Part shown: positions 44,140 through 55,052 of the stretch, piece by piece
Numbering within the stretch: position 1 is the stretch's first letter
Layout of the letters: each line of letters starts with the position of its first letter
Assembly: GCA_039707465.1 (NCBI GenBank)
Contig: CM077647.1
Coordinates: 45,569,110 to 45,633,109 of the forward strand
Direction of reading: 5' to 3'
From: Rhabdophis nuchalis
Lineage: Eukaryota > Chordata > Lepidosauria > Squamata > Natricidae
DNA: 64,000 nt
Made by a program: the position numbers and the translations under genes
The notes under the pieces: model-generated
Told to the model about the DNA's origin: nothing
Seen by the model: only the letters and a program-made list of their open reading frames with translations
Databases searched by the model: none

Positions 44140-44283
44140 TGCTCTCATCTTGCAGTATTCCAGAACCTTTCCCCTCGGGGAAAGTTGGGAGTTATTCAGA
44201 AAAAGAACAGAAGCAGCAGATCTGATAGAAGTGATAAGGTTGGCAGTGTGAACTTCAAAGAATCTGATGAAACCTGTGTATGA
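44140..44283 (+). other. Candidate coding exon (unidentified gene)
   Basis: Preceded by a pyrimidine-rich acceptor (ttcacttcttgcag). From the first base of the candidate exon one frame is open for 47 codons: CSHLAVFQNLSPRGKLGVIQ, then a Lys/Arg/Ser-rich stretch, ending ...ESDETCV and TGA. If terminal, the last residues Thr-Cys-Val would fit a class I PDZ-ligand. Alternatively a donor at 44239 (AAG|GTTGGC) would give a 99-nt phase-0 exon. I do not recognise the protein. Chance remains a real possibility at this length. Confidence 0.25.
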
Positions 44284-44751
44284 GGGAAGGAAGGGGGCAA
44301 GAAAATATTTTAATATATAGAAGCTATTTATTGACTTGGTACAAGCTTCTATTTTTGGTAATTATTTTAGTAATCAGAAGAAGGTTGTTTAAATTGGGGT
44401 ATTACTTTATAATTTGAAGGTTTTAATTGTAGTTGATCAGAAAAGGAGGCTCTGCAAAAATCTTTTCTTAGAGAAAAACTAGAGTATGTGTTGCTTGGGT
44501 ATATCTAGAATATATTCAGAAGGGGACAAGAGGGGGCAACTATGTTGGTCCCAGCATGCTATAAGAGCTAGAACTTTCTTCATGCTTTTGGGGTGGGTGT
44601 AGAATAAAAAATGATGATATGGAAGATGTACTGTTAATAAAGAGCAAACTAGTAAAGTTATGTTTTCATTTTGCTAGTCTACACAAAGTAGAACCTTATT
44701 TGCTTCTGGGCAGTCAGGCAAAATAATTTCTAACCTATATATTCTTTATAG

Positions 44752-44820
44752 GCACAGGAAAGCAAGAAAGACATCATTTATCTGAACAGAAAATCTATTT
44801 TGGTCTTCTCAAAATTCTCA
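44752..44820 (+). other. Candidate coding exon, 69 nt
   Basis: Acceptor 'tatattctttatag' and a consensus donor GTAAGTATG enclose exactly 69 nt (23 codons), open in the first frame (AQESKKDIIYLNRKSILVF...). Symmetric phase 0. Unidentified; supported only by splice consensus and frame. Confidence 0.22.
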
Positions 44821-45026
44821 GTAAGTATGCAGGTTAGGTCTTATCTGTGTATTTCTGTAAATTTAGTACCACTCTTAGTAGTAAGTCCAGAATCTAAGAA
44901 GGATTGGGGGGGGGGGGTTGTATGTCAGAGGGGTTGATTGTTAGAATTTTGAAAACCTGAGCGAGAGAAATTTGCAAAGAAGCGAAATAATTTCCCATTT
45001 TTATTAGCATAGACAATAATATGGAT

Positions 45027-45539
45027 CAATGGTGGATTCAAATTTTGTTACTACCTGTTCTGTGGGGGTGGCTTGGTGAGTGTGTCATGGCTTGGTGGGC
45101 ATGGCAGGGGAAGGATATTGTAAAATCTCCATTCCCACCCCATTTCAGGGGAAGGATACTGTAAAAAGATAATAGATGGGGTTGGGGCCAGTTACAGGTG
45201 GCATTTACCGGTTCTCTGAACTACTCAAAATTTCCGCTAATGGTTCTCCAGAACTGGTCAGAACCAGGGGTGGATTGCTGCTGGCGTTACTGCCGGTTTT
45301 CAACCTGCATGTGTGTGTGCTATTCAATGTAAATTTTTCAGTGAACTGCGCACACACAATCACTAAAATCCAAAATGGCAGTGGCCAAGCGGCAGCGAGG
45401 GAACTGGTTTGTGGGCATGGCAGCCCTATGTCGCTCCTAGTTCTGCAACCCAGACCTGAATTCCACTACTGGTTCAGCCAAACCAGGCCGAACCGGCAGC
45501 AATCCACCTCTTGTCAGAACCTGCTGAATACCACCTCTG
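45027..45539 (+). mobile_element. hAT-type MITE (outer), interrupted by a second hAT element
   Basis: Left end CAATGGTGGATTCAAATTTT and right end GAATACCACCTCTG; flanks atatggat and gtgtggat match at 6 of 8. Interior ('ggtgggcatggcaggggaaggatattgtaaaatctcc') is homologous to the reverse of 24828-25029. Split at 45265-45512 by another hAT MITE. Confidence 0.8.
45265..45512 (+). mobile_element. hAT-type MITE (inner), 248 bp, perfect 8-bp duplication
   Basis: Ends CAGGGGTGGATTGCTGCTGG and CCGGCAGCAATCCACCTCTT. Perfect duplication GTCAGAAC at 45257-45264 and 45513-45520. Removing it rejoins the outer element's 'ccagaactggtcagaac|ctgctgaataccacc', which matches the uninterrupted relative at 24828-25029. 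Confidence 0.92.
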
Positions 45540-45781
45540 GTGTGGATATGTTCAAAATAAGTAGTATTCTGTCCACATCCCTGAAGCTTAGTAACAACTC
45601 TACAGATACGAATTTAGCTTGAGCAAACCAAGCTTTAGCAAACTTGGTTGTAACCAAGTCAAAGACATGATTACTCTTTTTGTCTGTTTTATGAATATTT
45701 GCAGTATTGCTTTAAATTACAAGCATAATCTGGGTTGGTTTCAAGGTATAGAATGATGCTGACAATTTTATCTTGTAAGAA

Positions 45782-46089
45782 TGGTTTTGGTTAGTTCTTC
45801 CATCTTCCACATTGTGGTAAACAAACAGGGAAATCTAGTTTATTATTTGTCATTGGTATTTATATTCAAATATAACAGGAAACAGCATTGTGGATTCAGT
45901 CTCATAAAGGAGCACAATACTAGGAGAAGAGCCATGTTTTTCTCCTCAGTATTGTGTTCCTTCTTGAGATTGAATCTTCAATATTGTTTTTCTGTAATAA
46001 TTGAACATACATACCAATGACAAATAATAAACTGGATTTCCCTGTTTGTTTTCCACAAGTTGAAAGATGGAAGAACTTGCCAAAACCAC
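45782..46089. repeat. Large foldback, ~145-bp arms
   Basis: Left arm 45782-45925 and right arm 45941-46089 are reverse complements with roughly 85% matches, for example 'aaacaaacagggaaatctag' against 'ctggatttccctgtttgttt', and 'cacaatactaggag' against 'ctcctcagtattgtg'. Loop about 15 bp ('aagagccatgttttt'). No known terminal repeat or clear target duplication. Confidence 0.9.
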
Positions 46090-47920
46090 CTAGACCCTTG
46101 GGGTAAAGTCTTTTGCTAGGTAAAATGGAGGGCACCAAAACAACACTGTTAAATACCTAGAATGTTGAGGTCCATTAGCCGTTGGAGAATGGACATGTTG
46201 GGTTTTTCTAGGTTGCAATTTCCTTGTAAGGTTATCTTTGGCCTGTATTATGAGCTGGTGGGGAAGCTTTTATTCTATGATTTATATGAAAGTGTTGCTC
46301 TGCTGGGGCAAGAAAGGTTAGTTTGGGTCTGATGGGATTAGGAAAAGAGAGGGTTTGACCTAATCATATCCAAACTCCAAGGAGAGGAAGAAATGCAATC
46401 TCCATTTTGTTTTGTCTATGCAAGGAGGTATTGCTTTCTATAACGGCAACCTGGAAAGAGTCTGTGGCCAGGGAATTAGACATAACATTACTTGTAGGAC
46501 TATTTGTCTGTTGATCTAAAAGATGTTTTTCTTGAAGAGGGAGAAAAACAGATCCATCTGCTTGTACATTCTGCGTCCTAAAAAATGAACTAAAGGCTCA
46601 AACTATGATAAGAAATTTTGCACTAACTGCCCTACAATCTGATTCTAAGGCCAGATCTTCAATCTGTAGCTTTTAAAGACTTTTCTTGCCTAGGATTTGT
46701 CTGAGTCGTCTTCAGACTCTTTTCCACTGGGATAAATAAAAATTCTAAACAACATAGCAATATATTTCTAAGTATCAGTGCTAGTAAGGAATTGCAGGAG
46801 AATAGTGTAACATCCCTAGAGTATATCATTAATACTGAGTTAATTTCAGTTAATTTCAGTCTTCCTACTGGATCCCTTAGATGCAAAGAGCATAAAAAGT
46901 CTTCCTATTCCAGATGAGCCTTGTTGAAAAAATTGCATTCTTGGATTCCTCTGAGTTCCTTTTTTCCCCATTGATCTTCGGTCTTGTCTCACTGTTTTGT
47001 CTTAATCTCTGATCCCATTTTAGTTTTCATAGTACTTCCTTGTGTCTCTGTGCTGAAAGTGCAGAAGGATCTATAAAAACTGCTTGCTCCTTTAATGAAT
47101 TCTTCAAAGGATTCTTTAAAGCACAAAATAAATATAAAATTATGATCTTTACCTATTATTACAATATTACCATCACTTCTTCCACTTTTTTCTTCAAGAT
47201 TCCACCATGAACAGCCTTTCAGGTGCTTCTATAGCCCCTTTTTCTCAGCTTTTAGGAATGTAGATGGAAACATGGCTGCCTAGATGTCCTCTTGAAGTTA
47301 GTGAAATAATAGGAATTATTCCAATGAAGTAATTTAGCTTGGATAATGCTCATTGTTCATTGTAATGTAATGTTCATTGTCTTAAGGGCTACATTCATTG
47401 TCCTAGAAATCACTAATAAAACATTAAAATTGAAGAAATGAAAAAAAGACAACTAGTTTGGTCTGGTTATGGTTATGGAGAAAATAGGAGAAAGGAGTGT
47501 TAGGCATGTTCTCTGGCTTGAGTTATTTATAAAATAATAAAGTGATATAATAAATAAAATAAAAAATGGTACTTTAATCACAATCAAATGTCTTTTTTTC
47601 CTTCCTTCCGTCCGTCCGTCTTTCCTTCCATCCATCCATCCAGCTGTCCATCTTCTCTCCCTCCTGATTGATTACCATTTTAAGGTGAATGTGCATACAT
47701 TTAACAGTCCATTTGGCAGAGAGAGGTATGAAAAAGGAATATTTCAGCAAAAAGGCAAATATAATCCTTTTACATGCTAGCTGTGTTTGATGATTAACTA
47801 AACAAATGGTTATCCATATCTTCAGGTGATCCCACATATTATGTGTGCAATTCTTATGAGCAGATAAATGTGTTCTGTTCTGCAGATACATTGATTGTAA
47901 TATGGCTTTATAAAATTTCA
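46090..47920. other. Non-coding stretch
   Basis: A direct repeat 'gttaatttca' twice at ~46840-46860, and a pyrimidine microsatellite (TTCC/TCCG/TCCA units) at 47600-47645. No gene recognised. Confidence 0.4.
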
Positions 47921-48085
47921 ATTTCAATTTTCAATTTATTTCAATTTATATACCGCACCTATTTCCATCAAGATGGACTCAAGGCGGTGCACAGGGAATT
48001 AAAAATCACAAATAAATAACAACAAATACAATAACAATAATTAAAATGAATTAAATAAGAAACCTGTGCTAAAATTCCCATTTAA

Positions 48086-49125
48086 TTAGTTGCATGCCCT
48101 GTCCACGGGGGCTAGATGTTCGCCCCCTATGGCCAGTGACACCGGAAACCACAGCCACTCGGTCTTGGACGAGTTGAGTCTGAGTCTGTTCCTTCCCATC
48201 CAGACCCACACGGCTTCCAGACACCGGGACATCACTTCGACAGCATCGTTGCGGTGGTTTGGGGTAGACCAGAGAGGTAGGACGAGAACCACCGTAGAAC
48301 GGTGCCTCTCACCCCCAACCCCCCCAGTCGGTGCAATAAGATACCATGGTCGATGGTATCAAAAGCCGCTGAGAAGTCTAATAGGACTAGGATAGAGGAA
48401 TAACCTCCAGAGATCATCCACCAATGCGACCAATGCCGTCTCGGTACAGTGACCAGGCCGGAAGCCGGACTGGCACAGGTCTAGATAATCAATTTCCTCC
48501 AGGTGCCGAGGAAACTGTTGCACCACCACACTCTCTACAACCTTCGCCAAAAAGTGAAGGTTGGAGACTGGACGGTAATTTACCAACAATTAAAGGGAAG
48601 GCTTCTTGAGGAGGGGTCTCACCACCGCCTCTTTCAAGACGGCTGGCAAGAGCCTCTCACTCAAAGAAGTGTTCACTATTTCCTGGAGCCAGCCTCGTGT
48701 CACCTCCCAGGAGGCCAGTACCAGCCAGGAGGGACACGGGTCCAATAAACATGTGGTGGCATTCAGCCGCCTCGGTAACCTGTCCATGTCTTCAGAAGTA
48801 ACAAAGTCGAACTCGTCCCATAAAACGGTCTCAAGACCCGCCTCGGACGGTCCGCCCAGATCTATCGGATTGGAGGCCAACTCGTCCTGGATCTGAGCGA
48901 TTTCATCCTGCAGATAATTCCTCTGCTCTGCCCTGCAAAGGAGCTTCTAAACAGGGCGGCAGGGCGGTTATCTGCAGATGTGATAAGGGTGGCAAGATGA
49001 CTACTTTTCGCCACTCTTATCGCCACTAGGTAGGTCCTCAAGTGGGACCTAACCTGTGTTCGGTCGGATTCGGAGCGAGTGGATCTCCACCTGCTCTCTA
49101 GGCATCTCTTGCGGTGCTTCATCAC
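48086..49125 (-). pseudogene. L2 copy D, RT and linker, fragmented
   Basis: Pieces in reverse order: linker 48862-49125 (TYLVAIRVAKSSHLATLI), 48590-48880 (DMDRLPRRL, DPCPSWLVLASWEVTRGWL), 48359-48589 ([32 protein letters not shown]), 48232-48417 ([23 protein letters not shown], with the first catalytic Asp) and 48086-48292. Between FSSYLSG and the following 'TTATMLSK' the GVPQGS and YADD blocks are missing, so a second internal deletion removed the catalytic core. Inactive. Confidence 0.82.
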
Positions 49126-49224
49126 CCTTAGCTCCTCAGAGAACCAAGGGGCCAGTGTGGTTCGACGCTATGTGAGAGGCCGCAAGGGCACGACCCGGTC
49201 CAAGGCCCCCATGGCCGCACTATT

Positions 49225-50309
49225 TCATGCGGCCACTAGGCCCTCAGTCGAGACGTGGGTTAGAGTTACAGGTATAGGCCCAAGCTCCGTCTGGAACTTC
49301 TCTGGGTCCATCAGGCGCCTGGGGCGGAACCATCTTGGTATCTCTGGCTTCGCCTCCCCGTGGTAGGGTGTAGCGGTTGGAAAGTCAAGCCGAAGGAGAG
49401 AGTGATCTGACCATGACAGGGGTTCGATGACTAGTTCCCCTACTCCTAGATCACTCAACCACTGGCCAGAGGCAAAAATTAGGTCTAGTGTGTTTCCCCC
49501 TGTATGCATGGGGCCTTGAATTACTTGGGTCAGGTCCATGGCCGTCATGGAGACCATGAACTCCCGAGCCACCTCAGATGAATTGCCAACCGATGGCAGG
49601 TTGAAATCCCCCATGACTAAGAGTCTGGGGGTATCAACCGCCACCTCGGCGATCACCTCGAGGAGCTCAGGCAGGGCCACTGACACGTAGCAGGGAGCCA
49701 GGTACACAACCAGCAGGCCCAACTGCCTCCCAAGGCCCCATTTCACATACAGGGATTCACACCCGACTACCTGAGGCATAGTGGCCTCCCTTGGCTTAAG
49801 ACCTTCCTTAATAATAACCGCCACCCCCCACCCCTACCCTGGGCCCTTGGCCGATGGAGTGCCAGGTAACCTGGCGGGCACATTTCTACGAGGGGAACAC
49901 TTCCCTCGTGCCCCAGCCAGGTTTCCGTGATACCCACCAGGTCCAGGTCCCCCTCTGAAACAAGATCATAGATGAGGGGGGCTTTGTTCACCACGGACCT
50001 GGCGTTGCACAGCATCAGCCTGGGGCCCGGGCTCTGTAATTCCCAACCTCCTAGGTTGCGGGAGGAGCTCAGGGGGTTGGAGCGGGCGACCGCTTGTAGA
50101 CAGCGGGTATGCCCCCCCGACAGTTGAAACGGCCTCCGGCTCCCGTCATACCTACTCCTCCCCAGGACCGTCTTGATGGAAAGATCAGAGGGGGGTGGAT
50201 CGGCCCCCACCCCCCTCTCTATGTCAGACCCTCTACCCACAATCTTGCCGCTATCGGCTGGTCTAGCGATCTGTCCGGTTGAGCCGGCGTAAATGGACCC
50301 ACCCACCAC
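49225..50309 (-). pseudogene. L2 copy D, endonuclease region in two frames
   Basis: 50309-49767 carries the N-terminal segment, LMLCNARSVVNKAPLI and DLDLVGITETWLGHE (catalytic Glu motif). 49824-49225 carries GLGRQLGLLVVYLAP, LLVMGDFNLPS (Gly-Asp-Phe-Asn) and LSWSDHSLLRLDF (Ser-Asp-His). A frameshift at ~49800 separates them. All endonuclease signature motifs are therefore still readable, better than in copy C. Protein role: target-site nicking for reverse transcription. Confidence 0.87.
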
Positions 50310-50330
50310 TCTGGAACCCCTTAAGACCCA

Positions 50331-51994
50331 AGTTAAAAAACTAACTAAAATATTGTCTTATATAAATTATACAAATTTAATAAATAAACACATATATTTA
50401 GGACAGTGTATCAGTGTATACTGTCTTCTATCTTTTTTTGTGCAATAGTTTAAGTATCCAATGAACCATGCAGCCTAGTAATCAAAATTAAAGAAATCTA
50501 TAAAATACAGTTTCAATATCAATCTAATTCTCAATTGTAGGTGTCAATTTATTCCATCATTTTTCCAAAATGAAAGCACAAGGTTAGCATGAAGTTCTTA
50601 ATAAGATTTTGCTTAAAAGCACATACACACCAAACTATGAATAATAATATGGTAACCCAAGAAAAAATGTATGTCTTCATCCTGTATATAGTTTGGATAA
50701 AATAAATAATATTGTGCTTATAGCAAACAATATTCATGATTCTTACTATATTTTCTAAGCTAAATTTCAGAACCTATACAAGAAAAATGGACAATGTGTG
50801 GCTTAACCAGCATGGCCAATGCTAGAAAAAATAAGAGTTGCCGTTGGCGATATCTGCAGGGCCACACATTACTTACCTTTGTTGCAGGTAATCACTGTTG
50901 CCCTTTCCAACTTAGCATTATTATTATTTTTACTTTGCTGCTGGGCAAAATTTTATGAACTGAACATATGTAGTAGGCACTAAGGTTGAAGAACTTAAAG
51001 GAGATTAATCTGCCTATGAATTCTGGTATGGGAACATATGGATAATATTTTAGTTCTTTAATGATTGTGAGTTTTATGAACTACAAGAAAATGTATTTCA
51101 GATTTACTATTAAGAATAATGCCAATATATAGATCACTAAAAGGATAGGGCCTTTTTTGGGACACGTAGTGGAGTGATAGTTTTTCTTTTGATTTCCATG
51201 GAGAAGATAGCGTTCTCTTTATCTGCTTCAGGAGAAAAATATCTTTTCTTTAATATCCAGTTACAGTTCTTTAATATCTTTTGGAAATAATATATACACA
51301 GGAGCAGACATAATTGATGACATTGTAGATCCATTTCTATAGTTTTCAAATATCTTCTGGAATATTTCAAATGTTACCGCTTTCTATACTTTCTTCCCAA
51401 TGCTGACTGAAGATAAAAAGCAAGCACGTCTTTTTTTTTCTTTTTATGCCTACAGTATTTAGCTCCCTCTAGCGTCCAATTTCAAAAATTATTAGGATTT
51501 CAACAATTTTAAACAATTTTGTACCTATGAAGGTGCTATTTATTCCATTCTGTTTTTGAAGAATTGTTCTGCTGATGGTCTGAATTGAGCCCTTTCTATA
51601 ATTTCTTCCAAACATTTTATTGGATAGGAAAATATAAATATGAAAAGTAGCAAAGAAAATCATGTGATTCAATTTTACTGAGGAAAGCAAAATTAATTTC
51701 TAAAAGAATTATTAGGTAAACCCATGTTCTTTCCTACTCTTCCTCAATATAGATGCCTATAGATTTATGGATAATTTCCAGGTTCCCTATTAGAATGGCC
51801 ATTGCTGAGAATTCTGTAATTTCCCACATTCCTTGCATTCCTCCTAAATTAGATAAGACATTCTAGTTGCCCTAGAGATGTGTATTTGTGGCCAATACTT
51901 TTGTGGTTGGTTTGTTTTTGTTTTTTTAAATCTACAACCTGAAACTGTCAATCACAAGAATTGTCCTCTATTTTCTTTATTTATACTATGGGAC
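50331..51994. other. AT-rich non-coding stretch
   Basis: No gene, RNA or repeat terminus recognised. Confidence 0.45.
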
Positions 51995-52480
51995 CCTAAA
52001 AAAACCCACAAAGTTATTTGCGAGACCGTCTACTGCCCCATACATCCCTTCGACCGCTCCGCTCCCATAGAGAGGGTCTTCTCCTGGTGCCGTCGGCCGG
52101 GCAATGCCGGTTGGCGACGCCCAGGGGAAGGGCGTTCTCTGTGGTGGGCCCAACCCTCGGGAACCACCTGCCTCCCGAACTACGTGTCACCTCGGACCTC
52201 CGCCTTTTCTGCCAGCGCTTAAAAACGCACTTCTTCCACCAAGCCGGCCTGGCGTGAACCACCCTATACCGACTGAGTTTTAGTTTGCCAAAGTTTTAAT
52301 CCGTGGGAGTTTAAGTATGTTTTAGCACATGGTTTGGGGTTTAATGTTGTTTTAGGATAATTTATAGTATTTTGTATATTTGAAGTTGTTTTTAATTTTC
52401 CTGTGCGCCGCCCCGGGTCCCTCTGTGGGAGATGGGTGTGGGATATAAGTATGATTAAAATCAAAAAATCAAATCAAATC
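51995..52480 (+). mobile_element. L2-clade LINE copy E, 5'-truncated
   Basis: Sense-strand C-terminal ORF2 (52018-52257: RDRLLPHTSLRPLRSHREGL, TPRGRAFSVVGPTLGNHLPP, RLKTHFFHQAGLA stop), then a 3' UTR with 'cctgtgcgccgccccgggtccctctgtgggagatggg' and a (AAATC)n tail at ~52455-52480. The Trp of the LWNDLPP motif is replaced (Gly-Asn-His). Confidence 0.85.
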
Positions 52481-52689
52481 CCAACCATAACACTGTCCCC
52501 TGTCTTTATTTATATTCTGGAGTAGTCAAATAATGAGGAGAAGCTGAGCAGGAGAAATACATGGACAGACATTATTATTGATCCGATTTATCCTAGAACT
52601 GCAAAAAAGGGACTTTTATATTGATATTTAAGATTCCTTCCTTACCCCACCCCATCACTGATGTATTGATATGAGAAAAAGGTCAAGTG
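52481..52689. other. Short non-coding interval
   Basis: Nothing recognised. Confidence 0.4.
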
Positions 52690-52704
52690 GGTAGAAGGAT
52701 TTTT

Positions 52705-53052
52705 TTATATTGAAAAAGTTTTATTGAGTTTTACAAATTTTTTAACAAAAAGGGTAGGGTAAGGTGAGTTAAAAAGATATTTTGAGAACTTTCACGTCGA
52801 GATCGTTGGCCCCCTCCGGGGCTTCTTAACAAAACATAGATAATACATATTTCAATGGTATTACGAGATGAAGAGAAGTGCATACATCATTATAAATTCC
52901 AAATTCTATGCTAGCAATCGTGTACAAACATCCAAACAAAAGTTATACTGTATTAAAGAGTCATTTTTTAGATCTAAGTCTCTTGGCAATTGTATCTTCT
53001 TGTTCTCCTCCCTGACCCCCAGTGGGCGGGGCCGTGGCCCCCTCCGCTCCTC
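52705..53052 (-). mobile_element. L1-like ORF1-only element, 3' end, copy 4
   Basis: Flanked by perfect 15-bp direct repeats GGTAGAAGGATTTTT (52690-52704, 53053-53067). On the minus strand it has the last ~26 codons of ORF1 (EGATAPPTGGQGGEQEDTIA, stop ~52969) and the same ~265 bp 3' UTR as copies 1-3, ending 'aataaaactttttcaatata'. On the element strand the duplication begins AAAAATCC, fitting L1-endonuclease preference. Confidence 0.92.
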
Positions 53053-53067
53053 GGTAGAAGGATTTTT

Positions 53068-54060
53068 GACCTTCTTTCAAGCTTATTTTCTCAGAATTGG
53101 TTCTAAAACTGGACGTAAAGTTTTTTAGTACAGAAATTGTAATTGGAGCAAAGGGAGCAGGGGACTTTAGGAAGACATTATGGCAATTCAAGTTTTTATT
53201 AAGTTTTCTTGTTTTCTTATTTTCATATCTTGGCTTTAAATCAACACATAGACATTATTTTTGTTCAACACAATCTATATGTAGGAACTTATCTCATTTC
53301 CCCCCACAAACTTTTGCTATATGTTACTGTGCTTAGTAGTGTGATTTTATACTATTTCATATGGTTGTGTAATAATCCAAATTCAGAAGGGGGAATATGC
53401 TTTGGGTGAAGGCTCACTTTGTGTTTGCCAACAAATGTTTAAAAGATTTGAGCAGTGGCACAGGAAAAAACACAATGGATGTGAGGTGTTGAGAGGTGTG
53501 AAGTGTATGCCCACACAGTTATGAATTCCTCTTCCCCTTTCAAATCTTCGTTTTTTAGGCCATTTTGGATGTTCAGTAGCAACAAATAAACAGAGAAGGA
53601 AATTGTACTTTATTGATGCCTTTGATTCAATTTCTCTCTCTATTTATTTACTACTACTGAACATCCAAAACAGCATGAAAAATGTTTCAAACAGCCTGAA
53701 AAAAGCCCCCAAAACAGGTCGAAAAATGGATGGGGGGCAAGGCCAGCCTACGATGGGATTAGCTGGTTCACAAACTGGGTAAAATTTTAATAATTAATTC
53801 ACCTGAATTGGTCCAAACCAGTTGAATCCCACCTTTGACTATGAGAAAACGTTTAGTAGAGGTCCTTGTGACAATAGTTCTAGAATAATTATCTCTATAT
53901 TTGTATACTTATCTCGATGATAAAAGTATATATCCAGGTATAATTTTCTTGAATGAAGAAATCACATTTGAGGTTTTTAATATGTTTTCAAGGGTTTGTG
54001 CTTCTTTAGCAGAGCATAGTTGTGTTCAGTACCTAGAATTGAATCCTACTGGTGTACTTA
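53068..54060. other. Non-coding stretch
   Basis: Short frames only. Near 53750-53850 there is 'agctggttcacaaactggg...gttgaatcccacctttgac', probably a decayed hAT terminus. Confidence 0.4.
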
Positions 54061-54257
54061 ATAATAATAATAATAATTTATTTCTTATAAACCGCACCCT
54101 CTCCCCACAGGGACTCGGGGCGGTGCACAGGAGAAATAAGAACAATGACTATATACATATTTCATTAAAAATAAATTAAATTAATTAACCTGTGCTAAAA
54201 TACCCATTAAAACTATCTAACTAAAATCCCCAAAAGACCCTAAAAACAGAGGAGTAG

Positions 54258-55052
54258 CTATCCCAGGCCGGCAAGACAGAAAAAGTGTGTTTTCAATTTA
54301 AGACGGAAGGAGCGGAGGTCCGTGGTGGTCCTAATATCGGGGGGGAGGTCGTTCCAGAGGGCTGGGCCCGCCACAGAGAGAGCCCTTCCCCTGGGTGTCG
54401 CCCGCTGACAAAGTCTAGTGGACGGCACCCGGAGAAGTCCCTCTCTGTGGGAGCGAATCGGTCGTGAGGATGTATGAGGCAGGATCCGATCCCGCAAGTA
54501 GCTAGGTCCCGAGCCATGGAGCGCTTTAAAGATGATAATTAATACCTTGAAGCGCACCCGGAAGACGACAGGCAGCCAGTGCAGCTCGCGCAAGAGCGGT
54601 GTTACATGGGTATACCTTGTGGTACCCATAATTGCTCGCGCGGCTGCATTCTGGACTAGCTGAAGTCTCCGGGTGCACCTCAAGGGAAGCCCCATGTAGA
54701 GAGAGTTGCAATAGTCCAGTCGGGATGTCACGAGGGCATGAGTGACTGTGCGAAGGGCGTCCCGATCCAATAGGGGGCGTAATTGGCGTACCAGGCGAAC
54801 CTGGTAAAACGCCCTCCTGGCCACGGCTGTCACCTGATCTTCCATTGACAGCCGGGTATCCAGGAGGACACCCAAATTGCGCGCCCCATCCACAGGGGCA
54901 AGATGTTCGCCCCCTATGGCCAGCGATGGAGTGAGCTGGTTGAATCGGGCAGCCGGAAACCACAGCCACTCGGTCTTGGTCGGGTTTAGCCTGAGTCCGT
55001 TACTTCCCATCCAGATCCACACGGCTTCCATCTCTGGCCCTCCAGAGATCAT
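54258..55052 (-). pseudogene. L2 copy F, ORF2 C-terminal domain, 264-codon open frame
   Basis: Reads EAVWIWMGSNGLRLNPTKTE, SLAIGGEHLAPVDGARNLGV, FYQVRLVRQLRPLLDRDAL, LVTSRLDYCNSLYMGLPLR, LLRELHWLPVVFRVRFKVL, LHGSGPSYLRDRILPHTS, LWNDLPPDIRTTTDLRSF and HFFCLAGLG to a stop. Complete from just after the RT active site to the C-terminus, without interruption; one of the best references for this domain in the window. The first few residues (MISGGPEM) are read from the deletion junction. Confidence 0.9.

Larger units (their letters stand above)
43571..45026. other. Interval holding two candidate exons, otherwise non-coding
   Basis: Apart from the candidate exons at 44140-44283 and 44752-44820 I see no repeats with clear ends. 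Confidence 0.35.
47922..50330 (-). mobile_element. L2-clade LINE copy D with internal deletion
   Basis: (GAAATT)-type tail, conserved 3' block ('gcacctatttccatcaagatggactcaaggcggtgcacagg') and UTR to ~48095, then a jump straight to the 'tctagatgttcgccccctatggccag' coding block. The roughly 600 bp C-terminal domain that lies between these in copies C, F and G is deleted. Upstream pieces: RT remnants (48086-48589), linker (48590-49125) and endonuclease (49225-50309). Confidence 0.88.
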
